This document shows positions 37,721-50,240 of a DNA stretch of 64,000 bases, piece after piece. The position numbers and the translations under genes are program-made. The notes beneath the pieces were generated by a model, which was given only the letters and a program-made list of their open reading frames with translations, was not told the DNA's origin and did not search any database. Within the stretch, counting starts at the first letter, position 1. Each line of letters begins with the position of its first letter. This stretch comes from Karalla daura (taxonomy: Eukaryota; Chordata; Actinopteri; Chaetodontiformes; Leiognathidae): the NCBI GenBank assembly GCA_029224185.1, contig CM055207.1:10801693-10865692 (forward strand), read 5' to 3'.

Positions 37721-38599
37721 ACTGGGGTGGAGAGAATTGAAAGCTGCATTTTCCTTCTATTTGAGCTCCCCCTCCTCTTTTCCCTTCACCTCAACCTCAA
37801 AGTCAAATTCTCAGATCACCGGATTTACATTTCTTTTAAACAGCTACGTCCCCTTCACCCTCATTCAATGAGAATTGATGAGGCTTGGAAAGGAATACTT
37901 TGCTTTACATTTATGAAATTACCCATACCTACACCTCCCTACAGACTCAGCTCTTGACATTGCCTCTCATATATTACTTTGCCTTCCATGGGTTGGTAAC
38001 AATATAAACAGAGCATTTACTGTAAGCTTAATTACCGACACAATCGGATGCCTGAGAGTATTCATATGCAAAGTTAGGCCATTATAAACTACAACAAAAC
38101 TCCTTGTGCCATGCCAAAGCATGCAGGCAGCCACAAAGCCATTGTGTTAAAATTTCTAACAAACCAGATTAAATTAACCTGAACGACAACCCTGCCGGTG
38201 GCACAGGGCTGAGAAGCAGGCGGGGTGAGTGGAGAATGAGGGCTTCCTACAAGCAAATTGCCTGGACTTAATCAACCAGTCTTACTGAACCATCCAAATG
38301 AAAACTAATGGACTTGGGTGCTTGCTGTGATTGCCCCACATGCAACAATGTGTGGGGCAGGAGCATTGCTTTCTGAGGTCCTCAATTAAAAAGAAAAAAA
38401 AGAAAAAGAAAAAAAAAAACAGGGAATTTCTACAGACGACTGGTCAGCCTATATGCCTATTCTACATGTATCCCAACTGGTCAATTGTGAAGCTCAATCA
38501 GAGCGGCCTTATTAATTCCATTTCCAGTGGTGGGAAAATGATTTTTTCATGTGTTGATTAAACTTGGTCAAAATCGTAAAAAATGTATGAAGTGAAGAA

Positions 38600-38670
38600 T
38601 TAAAACCCACATCCGACTGAGCTAATTTGTGTATGAATTATTCATAGCGCTGACATTTGTGTCACACAAT
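38600..38670. promoter_or_regulatory. candidate short non-coding element
   Basis: The block gagctaatttgtgtatgaattattcatagcgctgacatttgtgtc combines a homeodomain core and a near-palindrome (gaattattc). The call is weak. Confidence 0.18.
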
Positions 38671-38991
38671 TGTGCTGGCTACACTGGAACTAAAATATGA
38701 AATGATAAATAACTACATGAAAACAAAATAACAAACACTAGCACATCAAACTTTACTCAACCATAGCCTAAATAATAAAACTGGAGTTTAAGTGCTTTGC
38801 TCTACAACTTAATAATTTGATTCTATCATCAGCTGAGTAGCTGCATAAATAATGATGCCACATCCACGGGCATTGTGATAACACAATGACCATATCTAAA
38901 CTGAAGGTCAAAATTATACAAAGTACTGTGGCACAAAAAACTAATAAAAGCACTTTCTGTTGGTTTTGGAAGAGAAGTTTGGGAGGCAAAT

Positions 38992-39019
38992 TTGGAGCCA
39001 AATGGAGTTGTGGCTCCAA
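38992..39019. other. perfect 9-bp hairpin, 10-nt loop
   Basis: TTGGAGCCA pairs with TGGCTCCAA around aatggagttg. It lies about 85 bp from the candidate exon at 39104-39236. Confidence 0.6.
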
Positions 39020-39103
39020 TGAGCGTGTGTGCAATAGTCAAGTAAGGCAAGTGAACGCATTTGCATGTGATGACATTTATATAAGGCGAGAGGGAAAACT
39101 TAC

Positions 39104-39236
39104 CCAAGCTGCTTTAGAGAGGAGGTGGACTCATTTATGGGCCAAAGCAGGCCTCTGTCACCTTCTACCATCACATAAAAACCATCTTGTTGATAAACTA
39201 AGCAAGTGCACTGATCACCGTGCATGCAGACGTTGC
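39104..39236 (-). other. open candidate exon, protein not recognised
   Basis: On the minus strand this 133-bp segment follows tgtttacag and ends at a strong donor (GG, then GTAAGTTTTC). It is open throughout in one frame, encoding 43 codons that begin NVCMHGDQCTCL and end STSSLKQL. The upstream pyrimidine tract is poor. The peptide does not match Vti1a or any family I recognise, and an open stretch of this size is expected by chance in 64 kb. It is therefore a candidate only. Confidence 0.12.
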
Positions 39237-39909
39237 CTGTAAACATGCATAATGTGTAGTGTGTCACAGACGATGTTGCCCGGATGCCAGAGGCAGGTTT
39301 TTAGAGCTTGTACTGCACAGCACATGTTTTTGGTGGCGTCTCGTCCTTGTACTGATTAAAACTTAAAAAAAAAACAAAAAAAAAACAAGTTGCAGTCTCA
39401 GAGATGGTCCGCGCCTTAATGGAGGTTTTCCTTCCTCTCCTGCAGCAGCAGGCCTGTTTATTTTCCACCATCCAGATAAAGTGTGTATTTGAACATCGTT
39501 AGATATGGAAATAGAGCCTAAAGCTCATCTCCGGAGGGGTGGCACAGGGTTGAACCAAGTGTACTTGAAGGAAGCGCGTTTTGAGTTGCTAGAAGTGGAC
39601 AGAATTTTTTAGAATCCACATGATTAATTATAATTGTTTTAATGAATGTATTATAATTGTTAATTACACAATATGTTAATCTCTCCCAGTATACAATATG
39701 TACAGTACATAGACGTCAGCTTTTCTTAACATTGTGCAGCTTTGATGCCAACACTGAAGAGACTTAAATGTAGGAGAAAACAACATGTCAGTCGGTGCTA
39801 ATCAAACACAACATCTGATTTAACAACCCCTGCAGGAGCTGACTGAAGAGAGAAGTTTGTCGGAAATGGACTATATCGAGCTATATAGAGGAGGAGGGAA
39901 GAAGAGAAA

Positions 39910-40440
39910 GAAAACTTGACGTTCCTCTGGTTCGTTTTCAACAGTTTAGGAGCGTTAATCATCACATTACTGTTGATTAAAGGCTTGCACGTCTCTAATC
40001 AGAACGTTGACAGGCAGATCAAAGAGCGAAACACAAATTTCTTGCCTTTTAATTATCTGTACAACACCACACCTCGGGCAGCTCTTCCCTGCCTATCTCC
40101 TCAAACTCAGCGAAAGACTGCGAAAGGAGATCTAACACTCTACAACAGTTCATTATCCAATAAAACGGGAGATGGGGGAGAGAAAATACACACACACACA
40201 CACACAATTGCACACAAGTGCACACAAAGCTTTAAGGCTTTATGATTAGTGAAGACCAGGGGGAGGCCTGCAGTCTTCTTTATTAACATGTCCCGAAATG
40301 GAACACCTTAATTATGTTTGTCAAAATCGGACTTGGCGTCAAGCTCATTTGCATGTTTTGACAAGGCCTGTCGGGAGCCTTCCCTCTCGCTTTCTTCAGA
40401 GCGCTAGGAGTATTTAGCACTTCTCAACACCTACTGATAA
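39910..40440. promoter_or_regulatory. candidate conserved non-coding element cluster
   Basis: About 500 bp of complex DNA, broken only by a short CA run (about 40190-40205). It carries a near-perfect TCF/LEF motif AGATCAAAG at 40016-40024, a perfect octamer ATTTGCAT (40347-40354) and several TTAAT cores. It has no coding content. It is one of the stronger texture-based candidates. Confidence 0.28.
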
Positions 40441-40685
40441 TGGGTTTTTGTTGCTAAATGAATGAAATAACTTGTTAAATGTTCCTGTTGGATTCGCCCC
40501 CACCCCAACTGTTTGCGGGGTAAAGTTAGAACCGACTGAAGCGAGCACAAAAAAGGAGACGCGAGACCGTCTTGATCAGCGCTGGTTCGCCACGCGTCTT
40601 CAAACTGACGCCTCCCCGAGCCCGACCGTTCCTGTCCAGCTGTTCCCTGTCAAGTGGTTTCGACAAAAATCTGCTCCACTTTTAG

Positions 40686-40699
40686 AAAAAAAAAAAAAA
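40686..40699 (+). repeat. poly-A run
   Basis: Fourteen A. Confidence 0.92.
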
Positions 40700-40828
40700 C
40701 AAAGATTTGGCACCGCTTTGGAGGTTCTCAAAAGTCCCACATCTTTCTTAACACGTTCGGCGCCACAACAGATTGCTACCTGACTCGCAATCACTTCCCA
40801 TTTGAATATGAGAAAGCAGCCAGCCACT

Positions 40829-40847
40829 CCCCCCCCCCCCCCCCCCC
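40829..40847 (+). repeat. poly-C run (19)
   Basis: Nineteen C followed by TCCCACCCCCCCA, so the minus strand carries several G runs. Confidence 0.96.
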
Positions 40848-41150
40848 TCCCACCCCCCCATTAGCAGCTCGCTAAATGAATCCTCGTTACATCGATGATA
40901 TGTAAAACAAGCGTGATCGAAAACAAACAAACAATCTGCGGGGACACAGGACTGTCGGCAGCAATTTAGCAGTGGAGAAAAAGGAGGGCATGAAAGCGAG
41001 ACATCAAACATTAGTCTGAATGGAAGGCGCAGGCCATTAGAAGTGGTTGCACTGACAGGATCTGACAGTTGGAAACACTTAAAGATTATTTTCCTCAAAC
41101 TTTGAATTCATTAATACTCATGAGCTGAGGCAGAGCTCCCAAAACGCAGC

Positions 41151-41194
41151 AAAAAAAAAAAAAAAAAAAAGAAAGAAGGAAAGAAAGAAAGAAA
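41151..41194 (+). repeat. poly-A (20) followed by (GAAA)n
   Basis: Twenty A, then GAAAGAAGGAAAGAAAGAAAGAAA. It is reminiscent of a retroposon tail, but no element body is visible upstream. Confidence 0.93.
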
Positions 41195-43698
41195 GCTGGT
41201 GTCGAGACTGGCTGCAGAGTGACAGTTTGCGCCACAGACGCCAGTTCATTTTGTGAATGACGGTCGTGCTCTTGGTACCAATTACATTCTCACTAGTTTA
41301 ATGGTCACATCTGTTCCGTTTCCTTCAGACATTAAACCAGATTCCAGGTCCAAATCCAAAGACCGTTATGTATATCTCACATAGAAAGCTCGCAGCTTCC
41401 TTGATTTCAATTACATTTTTCTTGTACATTTGAGATTCCCCACGGAAAACTGTGAGGGAAATTCAGATACGTGTCTGAAGATGTCAGAAACCGAGTAACC
41501 AAAAGTGAAGAAGGACAGCAAAAAAAAAAAAGATTGTAAACACACACAAAAACAACATACAACATTTTCTTTTCACTCAAGGAAGAAAGACTTTCTTAGT
41601 AACAGAGGTACAAAAATAAAATATTGAGTCCCTATTTGTCACAAGTGGGAGGACAGAATACAGAACGGTCTTTCTGGTATTATAGTGACATTTTGTGTTT
41701 GTATTGGTGGCGTGCATTTCAATCTTTCACCGCTCCCGGCATAGTTGTCCTCTCATTCACGGATGGTACATCAAAAAAAACGTCTTCTACAAATCTAAGG
41801 TGCTCTGACACTTTCTTTTGACCACGCCACAGTCGGAGCCTGTTATCAGAACACTGCGTCATTGTGTCTTGGCTGACGGGCCGCACAGACGCAAGTTTGT
41901 GACTTACTTTAGGGTAATACCATCACACTTCCCCTGCTCTGGTAAAAGAGAAATAATACAGCTATTATAGAGCGAATACGAGGCACAGAGGGGACTCACA
42001 AAAGAGGGACACATCATGCGCCTCATTTAACAATGACCGGGGCCACAGAGTTGAAGGCAGATTATTGTCAGCTTCCACTGTGAATACACACATGATGGCA
42101 CAACATGTCAGGGCAGGTCAGAGCCCTTGCATACAGTATACATAGCTTCGTATTTGTGCTCGCTTTAAATAGTCCCTTTACAATACATGCTGCATTATGT
42201 CCTCGGCAACTGTTTTGAAGGATTTAATCTTTCAGGTATTGTCACTGAATCATCACAGGAAGTCGATGGAAATTCCGTGAAATGCATAGCTTTGAGTATG
42301 ATAAACAAGTGAATACAACTTCAGCGACAATGGATCTATGACACCGTGCTAAACAAAGCCACGAACCTCAACAAGCACAATCGGCTATTGTAACGCTGCT
42401 AAAATATGCCCAATGAGGTTTTTTTTTTATTTCAATTAGAGTTTTGCAGTAAGTTCAGGTGCAAGGCGACTGGAATTGGCTTTTTGAGACTGATCTTTCA
42501 CACAGTGACACATCCTGCTTGTGAATAAAACAGAGGCAGTGCGTATCTGAATGTAAATGTTTGGATTTCCTATCAATGACTACTGAGTCGTGTTCAGTTT
42601 AACCCTCCCTCTCAGTGGCACAGGTCACATCGCTGACCTAAATCTTAAACTTAATAGAGCTAATATTGTATTGTTCATGAAGTTAAACAAATAAATAAAA
42701 TTGATGCCTGCGTGTTCATACAGTAGCAGTAGGTCCATGATAATGAAAAGCAACAATGGAAGGAGGAAGTTGGTGAAACAGAAACTGCTCTAGTTAGTAG
42801 TAATCCTGAGGCTGTTACGCAAAGAGAACTACTATATCTTCGGACCAACACATGTTGAATTCCTGAATTTGTATTTTAGCTGACAACAATGTAACATAAC
42901 ACTCTGCACTGGAGCCAGGGTGACAAGGTGTCTCCTGTTCCTCAACATGACGTGAAACAGGCTTAACTGAATAGCCGACACACCTGCCACCTTCTCCCAC
43001 ACTAATGAAGCATATCTCAGTTTGAAGACATGGCAGAACTAATTTAATCTACCTTCTGAGGGACCTCGGCACCATCAAATTAATTATTCATAAAAGACAT
43101 GATATTATAACTCAATTGTCAACTCAGTGGCTGGCCCCCTTTTTTTAACCTCTCCGTGCCTGTCACTGTCTTTTGTCTCTGACTTTTTCTTTAATGGCAA
43201 GTCCGTTGCTTTTAATCTATAACACAGCAACACACATTGTCATTGTTGCTGCAGAGCAAAATGTCTTTTCTTTTTTGTCCTTTTGAAGTTCCCCAATGAG
43301 GGTGACAATGGGCTGGGGGATTTTTTTTTTCCTGCGATTGGTGCGGTCTCAGAGGAGTTTTAGGCTATGCTGATGAGGCCAGCTTCACCATCGAGAGAAA
43401 GACAAGATAAAGAGGGAGTCAACAGGACTGTAATAACACAACCTTAGACATATTTTATGTTGTGTCCTCTCATGAATAATGTATGCCATCTGGCAAAGCT
43501 AATCTTGTCATAATGTTGCCTTGACAGGCCGGCCAACGGGAGGTGGGACCAGATTTCTTTTCCACACAGTGGTTCTTTTAGCCAGGTGTCATTTTCTCTT
43601 CAGGGGTGGGATGGTGGTATGCAACCCTGTCATGAGTGACAGGAACAGCAGTCATGAGGCATAGCTACAACACCCTATAGTGAGAAACTCATACTAAT

Positions 43699-43746
43699 AT
43701 GCTGATTCCTCACGTATGCATGTGGTTCCTCTGTGAGAATCAGCAT
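43699..43746. other. imperfect hairpin, 14-bp stem
   Basis: ATGCTGATTCCTCAC and GTGAGAATCAGCAT pair with a single bulged base around a loop of about 19 nt. The motif gcatgtggttc is also directly repeated at 43719 and 43743. Confidence 0.5.
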
Positions 43747-44123
43747 GTGGTTCTCAAAGTAAGGAACTCCCCCCACCCCACCCCCAAAAAATAGACTGTT
43801 TTTACTATTACAATAATGTGTGTACACATGTGTAGAAACTCTACATAAAGATTGGTTAAAGCACTCACTTTATCTGTATGTTGTGTGTGGAGTGGTTCTG
43901 GATGTGAGCATTGAGACTCAACAGTTCAGTTTATGAATGGACCAAAAAAGTACCAAGTGGAAAAACACATTCAACGCTGATAATCTATAACTGATCGCAA
44001 ACTCAAAGTTATGGTGTAGTATTTTTGTCAGGACTCACCTTTTCAGCCTTTTTCTTTGTCTATTAAGTGTTTTCCTCCCCTTGCTCCGTGTCCTTAACCT
44101 CACCCCCAAACCCTCACCCGTGC

Positions 44124-44192
44124 TCATGTAAAGCTCACTGGGTATCTTGAAAGGCATCACATAAATAAAGTTTTTATCATTATTATTGTAGG
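44124..44192 (+). repeat. 3'-tail-like fragment of a dispersed repeat
   Basis: The sequence catgtaaagctcactgggtatcttgaaaggc, followed by acataaataaagtttttatcattattatt, has the form of a teleost retroposon 3' end (gtaaagc... cttgaaaggcgc... ataaataaa, then ATT repeats). The minus-strand open frame across it is probably a by-product. Confidence 0.55.
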
Positions 44193-44919
44193 AACACTTT
44201 ACAGCCATATGGCAATTCATATTTTTCTAAAGATCGACAGCTGCTTTAGCATAACGGTAGTTGGTCAAAGAGGCGTAGCAATGCATCAAAAAAGGCAGAA
44301 GAAGAGGACTACGGACAAGGATGTCCTCGAGAAGCTTTTCATGACCACAGGAATGTATTCAACATGTTTCCTGGACACAATGATGCGCTTTGGAGAGCCA
44401 CAGTGAACGCAAATATAATTTCTGTTCACAAGGCGAGCCCTATACAGCACCTTTAACATGAATAAACAAGTCAATTTTATGAGAGCGCAGTCTCTTTTAT
44501 GGAAGTGCACTCAAGCACAGTAAACAGGCCCTGGTATGTTGTTAGCTACGCAGTGGCAGGAATATATTAGGAATTAGCCGACTGTAACTTTGGGTTAGCA
44601 TTAATTTAAGGTCATCCGTCATGGTTTCATGTGGAACACATATATAAAGGTTGCGGACCCAAGCAGACTTCATCAAATGAAATAACTTTCCTCAGACAAT
44701 TTTAAGACAACATAACAAATTCAAATTCAAGTAGGTCAAACGTGCGTCCTTTGGACTGATGGACGCTATCCCGGCAGGTTGAACGTTTCAATCGAGAACA
44801 AACTTGTGAAAAACAATGTTATACCTCTCATCAAATACTAACCAGCTTTTAAGGTGCCAAAGCTAACGTACGCAGGTTTACTGATGAGGGAATAACGAAG
44901 ACATTTATAAACTGTGGGC

Positions 44920-45130
44920 GATAAACGAGGGATTTGATACAGAGCAGCCATTTCCACTGCACAACGGTGCGTGACGGTAGTCCGCCTGTGCGTGCTCCAT
45001 CCCCTGATTGTAATTGAGGCCGACGCGTGACAGCCCCCCGTGTGTCCTCCCTGCAGTGGCCCGGGGCACAGGGCATGCTGACGGTGGAGGCACCGGAGAC
45101 AGCGGCACAGGGTCCTGGCCTGGCACGGCC
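44920..45130. promoter_or_regulatory. candidate CpG-bearing non-coding element
   Basis: Contains gggcgataaacgaggg, cggtgcgtgacggtagtccgcc, cctgattgtaattgaggccgacgcgtgac and then a ctccctgcag acceptor-like sequence. It is open on both strands, but no protein is recognised. CpG density is above the surroundings. Confidence 0.25.
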
Positions 45131-45453
45131 ATGCTATGGTACCCTTAGGGGCGCTGACCCTCCCCCTCTCAACCCAGCGCAACTTTCGCTGCCTCACCTC
45201 TGTCACCAGGCATCTCGGAGGCTAACGAGAGGGCAGCCGAGACTGCTTAACAATTCCACCACATCCGTTGGCTGCGTATGCAAGCAGCTCTCTTTTCCTC
45301 TCTTCTCTCCATGTCCCTCCGCACACACCCCCCCCACCCCGCACCCCACTCTGAGACCTTTGGTGAAATAAGTGTCAGCCTGAGGAGACAGGCACTCATC
45401 AACACTTTATACCTGGGAGGTATATTAATGCTGTGATGGTTTCCAGGAGGAGC

Positions 45454-45455
<2 letters not shown>

Positions 45456-45497
<42 letters not shown>

Positions 45498-45502
45498 AAA
45501 AA
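45456..45502 (+). repeat. (GA)n microsatellite ending in poly-A
   Basis: 37 bp of GA repeats followed by ten A. Confidence 0.97.
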
Positions 45503-47899
45503 GAAGCTTTGTCCTCTTGGAGAGAGATAAAGGACAAAGCGTCTGACAACTTTTGAGGATGTTAACTTTGGCAGTGTTTATGTGGACATAATGTGAGCAG
45601 TGTTAAAGGCAGAAGATCGAAAATGATCTTCAGCAGAGCGTCCGCAGACACTACAAGTAGTATTACTTGGTTATGTGTTTTTAAAATAAGCTGTATTTTA
45701 TAAAGTTTGTCTTGATCAATAACTAGCTGAGATGGATAGGAATAACACGATGTTGAAGGAGAGCGAGGGAGTTTCGGGGAGAGAACAAGTGCGAGAGAAA
45801 GAACGAGGCAAGGCGTTAGTTTCTCTGCACAGATCTTTCCCACCAGGATCCAAGTTACAAATGAAACTTCACTTCCACAACAAGTGGAGCTAGAAACCTA
45901 CAGGGGCCTTCTGGTATCCAGTCGGAGATACATAATTAAAGAAACACGGAGTGGGAGCATGTTATTACCAATGTTTTCATTAGGCCAAGTTAACACATTG
46001 GTCTCCCCCAAGACCTTCAGACAACAGGCAAGGAAGTGGATGGAATAGGATGCTGCCTGTTGGGGTCTAAAACTATGTTCAAGAACTGTTCACATTAGTG
46101 CTGGTTCTGCAGCTTCCCATCCTGGCCATAGTGCTACTCTGTAAAAACATTTAATTTTGACATCAGATATATGAAAAAGCATGCACGCATGCCGGCTTTT
46201 TTCATGATATTTTTACTCTTTTCCCCAACATCCAGGCTTAAATTAGCCAGGATTTTTAAGATCAGGGACTGTTTTTTAGGCTATGAAAAATGGATTAAAT
46301 GAAGAGGAAGTCTGGCCTAATGAGCTCCCTGGGCTATGGAGCAGCAGGGACCGCGAGGGGAAAGAAGGGAGACGAGGCAAGCCTTTGAGGAAGAAGGGGC
46401 CGCAGCCATGCCCAAAGTGTGCCAGCTTCTCCTCGCTTTAGCGCCAATGGCACAGACGGCACCTGGGCAAAGCCTGGCCACCCTTGTCCCGTGCCAAAGG
46501 AGAGGAGAGGCAGAGCAGCAAGTTTGTGCTGAACCTGAAAAGTTCTAGTAGCCATCTTGTTTTTGTTTTGTTTTTTTAAGGCACTTTTATATCTACATTT
46601 TGCCCTTTTTTCCACTGATGTTTTAGTCCTTGAGTTTGAAAATGAGAAAAAAATAAAAAGTTCACCATTGTGTGTCAGCCTATATACTGTATGCTCTTTC
46701 ATTAGCGAGGTGTAACAACAAGCTGGAATGACGAACAAGTGAATTTCCACATGAAAAATTAAGTCGCGAGTCAAATGCAACATGAAGCTGTCACGGTAGA
46801 ACAGCAAAGGACAGACCCTAACAGCCTAGTTATGCCTCTTCTTCACCTTTTTTTCCCTCACCATTATTTATTTTATTCTCGGCTTTATCTGATATTCTCT
46901 TTCAAGCCCGATTTTGAGTGAACTGATCTCTCTTCTCTGATTAGCCACAAACGCGGAATTTAGGTTACACTCCAGCTGTGTCATCCCCAGCCTTGACACA
47001 ATGTGTTCCTGCATTTTTGCTGTAATAAAGTGAGGTACATTAAAGGAGATACAAAAAAAAAAGAAAAAAAATCACAGGAACATGTGCAGAGCAATGGGCT
47101 GCGTTTGTCTGACTTGGGCTGAATTTGCTTTGACAAAGACACCAGACCAGGCAAGATGCCAGTGACCATGGGACACACCGAGACAGGCCGAGTCTTTATG
47201 CCCATGGAATGTCAACAACTGTCCACGGAGGTGGAAAAGAGGAGGTGGGGTTTATGGAAGGGGATGGGGGGGGCCAGAAGGGAAAGAGAGGAAGGACAAA
47301 GGAATTACGCTGGCAGGTAGTTTGCTCCTGGATACGGTCCAAAGTAAAGAAAGACGGGAACAGGAAAACAAAATGAGGGGAAACAAATATCCTTCAATCA
47401 CCTTTAAGAGAGACAAGTCAGGAGCAGCTCGGAGAGAGAGACAGCAGAGAACAACAGCGGTGAGCAAGGACGGAAAGGGGAGGGTGTGTGGCTGGCACAT
47501 TCTTCAGCTACTTTTCCTGACAGCGATTAGAACCTGTCAGAGCCTCTCAACCTGCCACTCCTCTGCGCTCATAGGAGGCCTGTCATTACAAATAGCCCAG
47601 ATTAAAATACCACGCTCCCGGGCCACAGGCCTTGACCCCCCGCCTACCCCCACATTGCCACATGTCTGCCCGCACAGTCACCCGTCCTGGCGTGAGAGGG
47701 AGGGAGGAGAGAAAGAGTCAAGCCCGGCATGGGTGAGAGGTGTTAGAAGAGACTAACAGATTATGAGTGATGGGACTTTCGGTTGGGAAGATATAAACTG
47801 ATCTAAAAAGCAGATAATAGGGGAAAAAATAAGCCACGCTGAAAAGACGGAACAGATAGTTAAGCGAAGTCCCATACTGCTACAATCCAAAAACCTACC

Positions 47900-48170
47900 G
47901 AGCAGTAACTGTGATGTGTTTGTTGATGGGTTGTGCAGTTCTGAATTTGTTAAACTCCACAAACAGCACAACAGACAAAACTCGAGACCACGGCGCTCTT
48001 GATTTGCGTGAAGTGCCGCATAGCTTTTTCACACTTGTGCCGCCGCCGAGACACAAAGCAATACAGTTTGATTGGGCTAATGATAACAAAGCACCGAGGA
48101 GCGCCATAGGTTTTCAGCTCAAGCCTTCTGCACACGTCGACTTGTATTTCTGGATGAGGCAGACACATGC
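47900..48170. promoter_or_regulatory. candidate conserved non-coding element
   Basis: Complex sequence with a compact block carrying TTTGATTG (48067-48074), ctaatga and AACAAAG (48085-48091), which resemble PBX/HOX, homeodomain and SOX cores within 25 bp. CpG-bearing flanks (gtgccgccgccgag, acacgtcgac) surround it. It has no recognised coding content. Confidence 0.28.
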
Positions 48171-48963
48171 AAACAGAGAATAATGAGTTCAACGTGTCCC
48201 GGATCTATCTGGTGCCAATGTGAATCGTCTGTCCTGACACTGAAAAATGACCTATCTCAGCAAGATTCGGAAGGAGGAGGGGGGGTGGTGTGTGTGACAG
48301 TCACCAGCACCGTCCTGACAGCCCAATAGAGAAGCGGAGGGGAAGGCATCATTAGGATCACACACACACACAAATATACAAATACACACATCAACGCGCA
48401 AATATTCATGTCGAGGATGCGCGCACACACCCCATCAGACATGTGAAATTGTGTGCATGCCTGCTTGCGCCGAAGAAAAAGGGGAAGAAAACATCCCTCG
48501 ACTGATATTTTCTACCTCAAACAGAGCATGACGTCGTGGCCGCTGTCATGTCAGAGTGGCACGCACACTGTGGCACAGCGCGACGAGGCTAAACACGGCC
48601 GGGGACAGACGGGGGGAGAGCCGGGTCTATGACACACCACGTCTCGGCTATACATAGGCCTAATATAAACGTATAAACACATGACGAGGCGCAACTTCGC
48701 CGGGCCGTGACATAACATGACACACATCGCTGCCAGACCGTTTCATTAAGCTGGATCGGCCTCAAATTACCTGACAGTCCTGCAAGGCAAAAAAGTCGAC
48801 GTCCATCCGGTGTGGCGAGGAGAGAGAAGCACCTGGAGAGGGTTAGGAACCAACTCGAATCAGTGCCTACCTGCGGCGGCTCCAACAAATGAGAGGAATT
48901 TAAAAAAAAACGAACCAAGCGGGGCCTGTGCCGAATACTTCAAATCAGATCTTGACCCAAAAC

Positions 48964-48980
48964 TTTTTTTTTTTTTTTTT
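48964..48980 (+). repeat. poly-T run (17)
   Basis: Seventeen T. Confidence 0.94.
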
Positions 48981-49931
48981 CATTTCTTAACTCGAAATAG
49001 CAGCAAAATAATCTTTGATGAGTGGAGAGCGCGTGACAAGACGGGCCTGACAACAGCATTAGCGCACCATGGTGAATTTAAATGAGCCAACTTGGGGAGC
49101 TGACAGACAAGAGGAGATGACAACTGAATGATGCGCAATTAGGCCTGTCGCTTGTTTAATTGTCCAAACAAGGGCTGGAGGAGACAAACAACAGGGATAA
49201 AAGCAAACCTACCGGGGGGAAACTTTTTAAACAAATGTTTCTGCAACGTGATGTATAAAAAAAAAATAAAAAAAAAGACTAAGTGCCAGAACAACCAGTA
49301 AGACTAACTCAAAGCTCAACTGCTGTTGAACCAAGCCTTCACTGAGACGCTCTGAATTAACGAGCAGCTATTAAAATTAGAAATAGTTCAATGTCTAGAA
49401 TTAATTTTTTGGGGGGGGTGGGCGGGGGGGCCTGCAGTCTGTTTTTATTCTTGCCAGAACCATGACAATTTTTTGGAGGAACAGCCCAGACTCTCCTTCT
49501 TGTTGGCCCATTTTTTATTGCTCATTAGGGGATAGGAAGCAAGGAGCCAAAAGAGGCAAGAGGGGGGGATACAAGGAGGTGACGGAGAGACGCAGAGCTC
49601 TCCAGTGACATCAGCTGATAGTTATCTGTGCACCAGACCCAGGTAACGCGGCTGTGGGCTGCGGCTCGCAGCCATGGATTCTGAGACGGAAAAAGACTTT
49701 TTATGACAAGCTCCAGTCTGCGGCTCAGCTGTCAACCGGTCACAGCCGAGGACGGAGTCATTTTGATTGATGACTTTCACCTACGCGCTTTCAGGATGTA
49801 ACTAAATACATCTACTCGGGTACAATGTTGAAGTACTTTTGCATATGTTACAGTACTACTTACAGTAGGTGAGGAGAATGGGAAATTAGCGCCACCTTAA
49901 GCTGTGACGTTGACGCTTTGACAGTAGTAAT

Positions 49932-50240
49932 ATGGTGTCATGCGGGGTGAGTGGTTGGCTAGCACTGTTGCCTCTCAGCAAGAAGGTCCACAGTTTGTGT
50001 CCTGGTTGGACCTTTCTGTGTGGAATATGCATGTTCGCCAGAGGGTTTCGTCTGGTTACACAGGTTTCCTCCTGCAGTACAAAAACATTTATGTTTAGGC
50101 CAATTAGACACTCTAAATCGCCCCTAGGTGTGAATGTAAGGCTGAATGGTGTGTGTGTGGAGACCGGTCCACGGTCTATTCCTAGTCTATGAGAGCATGT
50201 TAAGGCATATATAACATAATGGATAGATGATAAAGATAAA
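49932..50240 (+). repeat. teleost dispersed repeat, family A, sense, most complete copy
   Basis: In order it shows gagtggttggctagcactgttgcctctcagcaagaaggtcc, tgtcctggttggacctttctgtgtggaatatgcatgttc, aggtttcctcctgcagtac, aaaaacatttatgtttaggccaattagacactctaaatcgcccctaggtgtgaatgt and a ggatagatgataaag end. This tracks the full layout of the repeat found in three places in the window. No coding capacity is evident. An 86-codon open frame across it is a repeat translation. Confidence 0.82.

Noticed and set aside
44035..44220. A minus-strand 61-codon frame ending in a basic stretch, next to a good GTGAGT donor.
   Set aside because: It overlaps the 3'-tail-like fragment of a dispersed repeat, and its peptide is a translation of that tail.
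45044..45140. A ctccctgcag acceptor-like sequence followed by an open GC-rich plus-strand segment.
   Set aside because: No donor with a meaningful peptide was found, both strands are open because of composition, and the peptide is unfamiliar. It was kept only as part of a CpG-bearing non-coding candidate.
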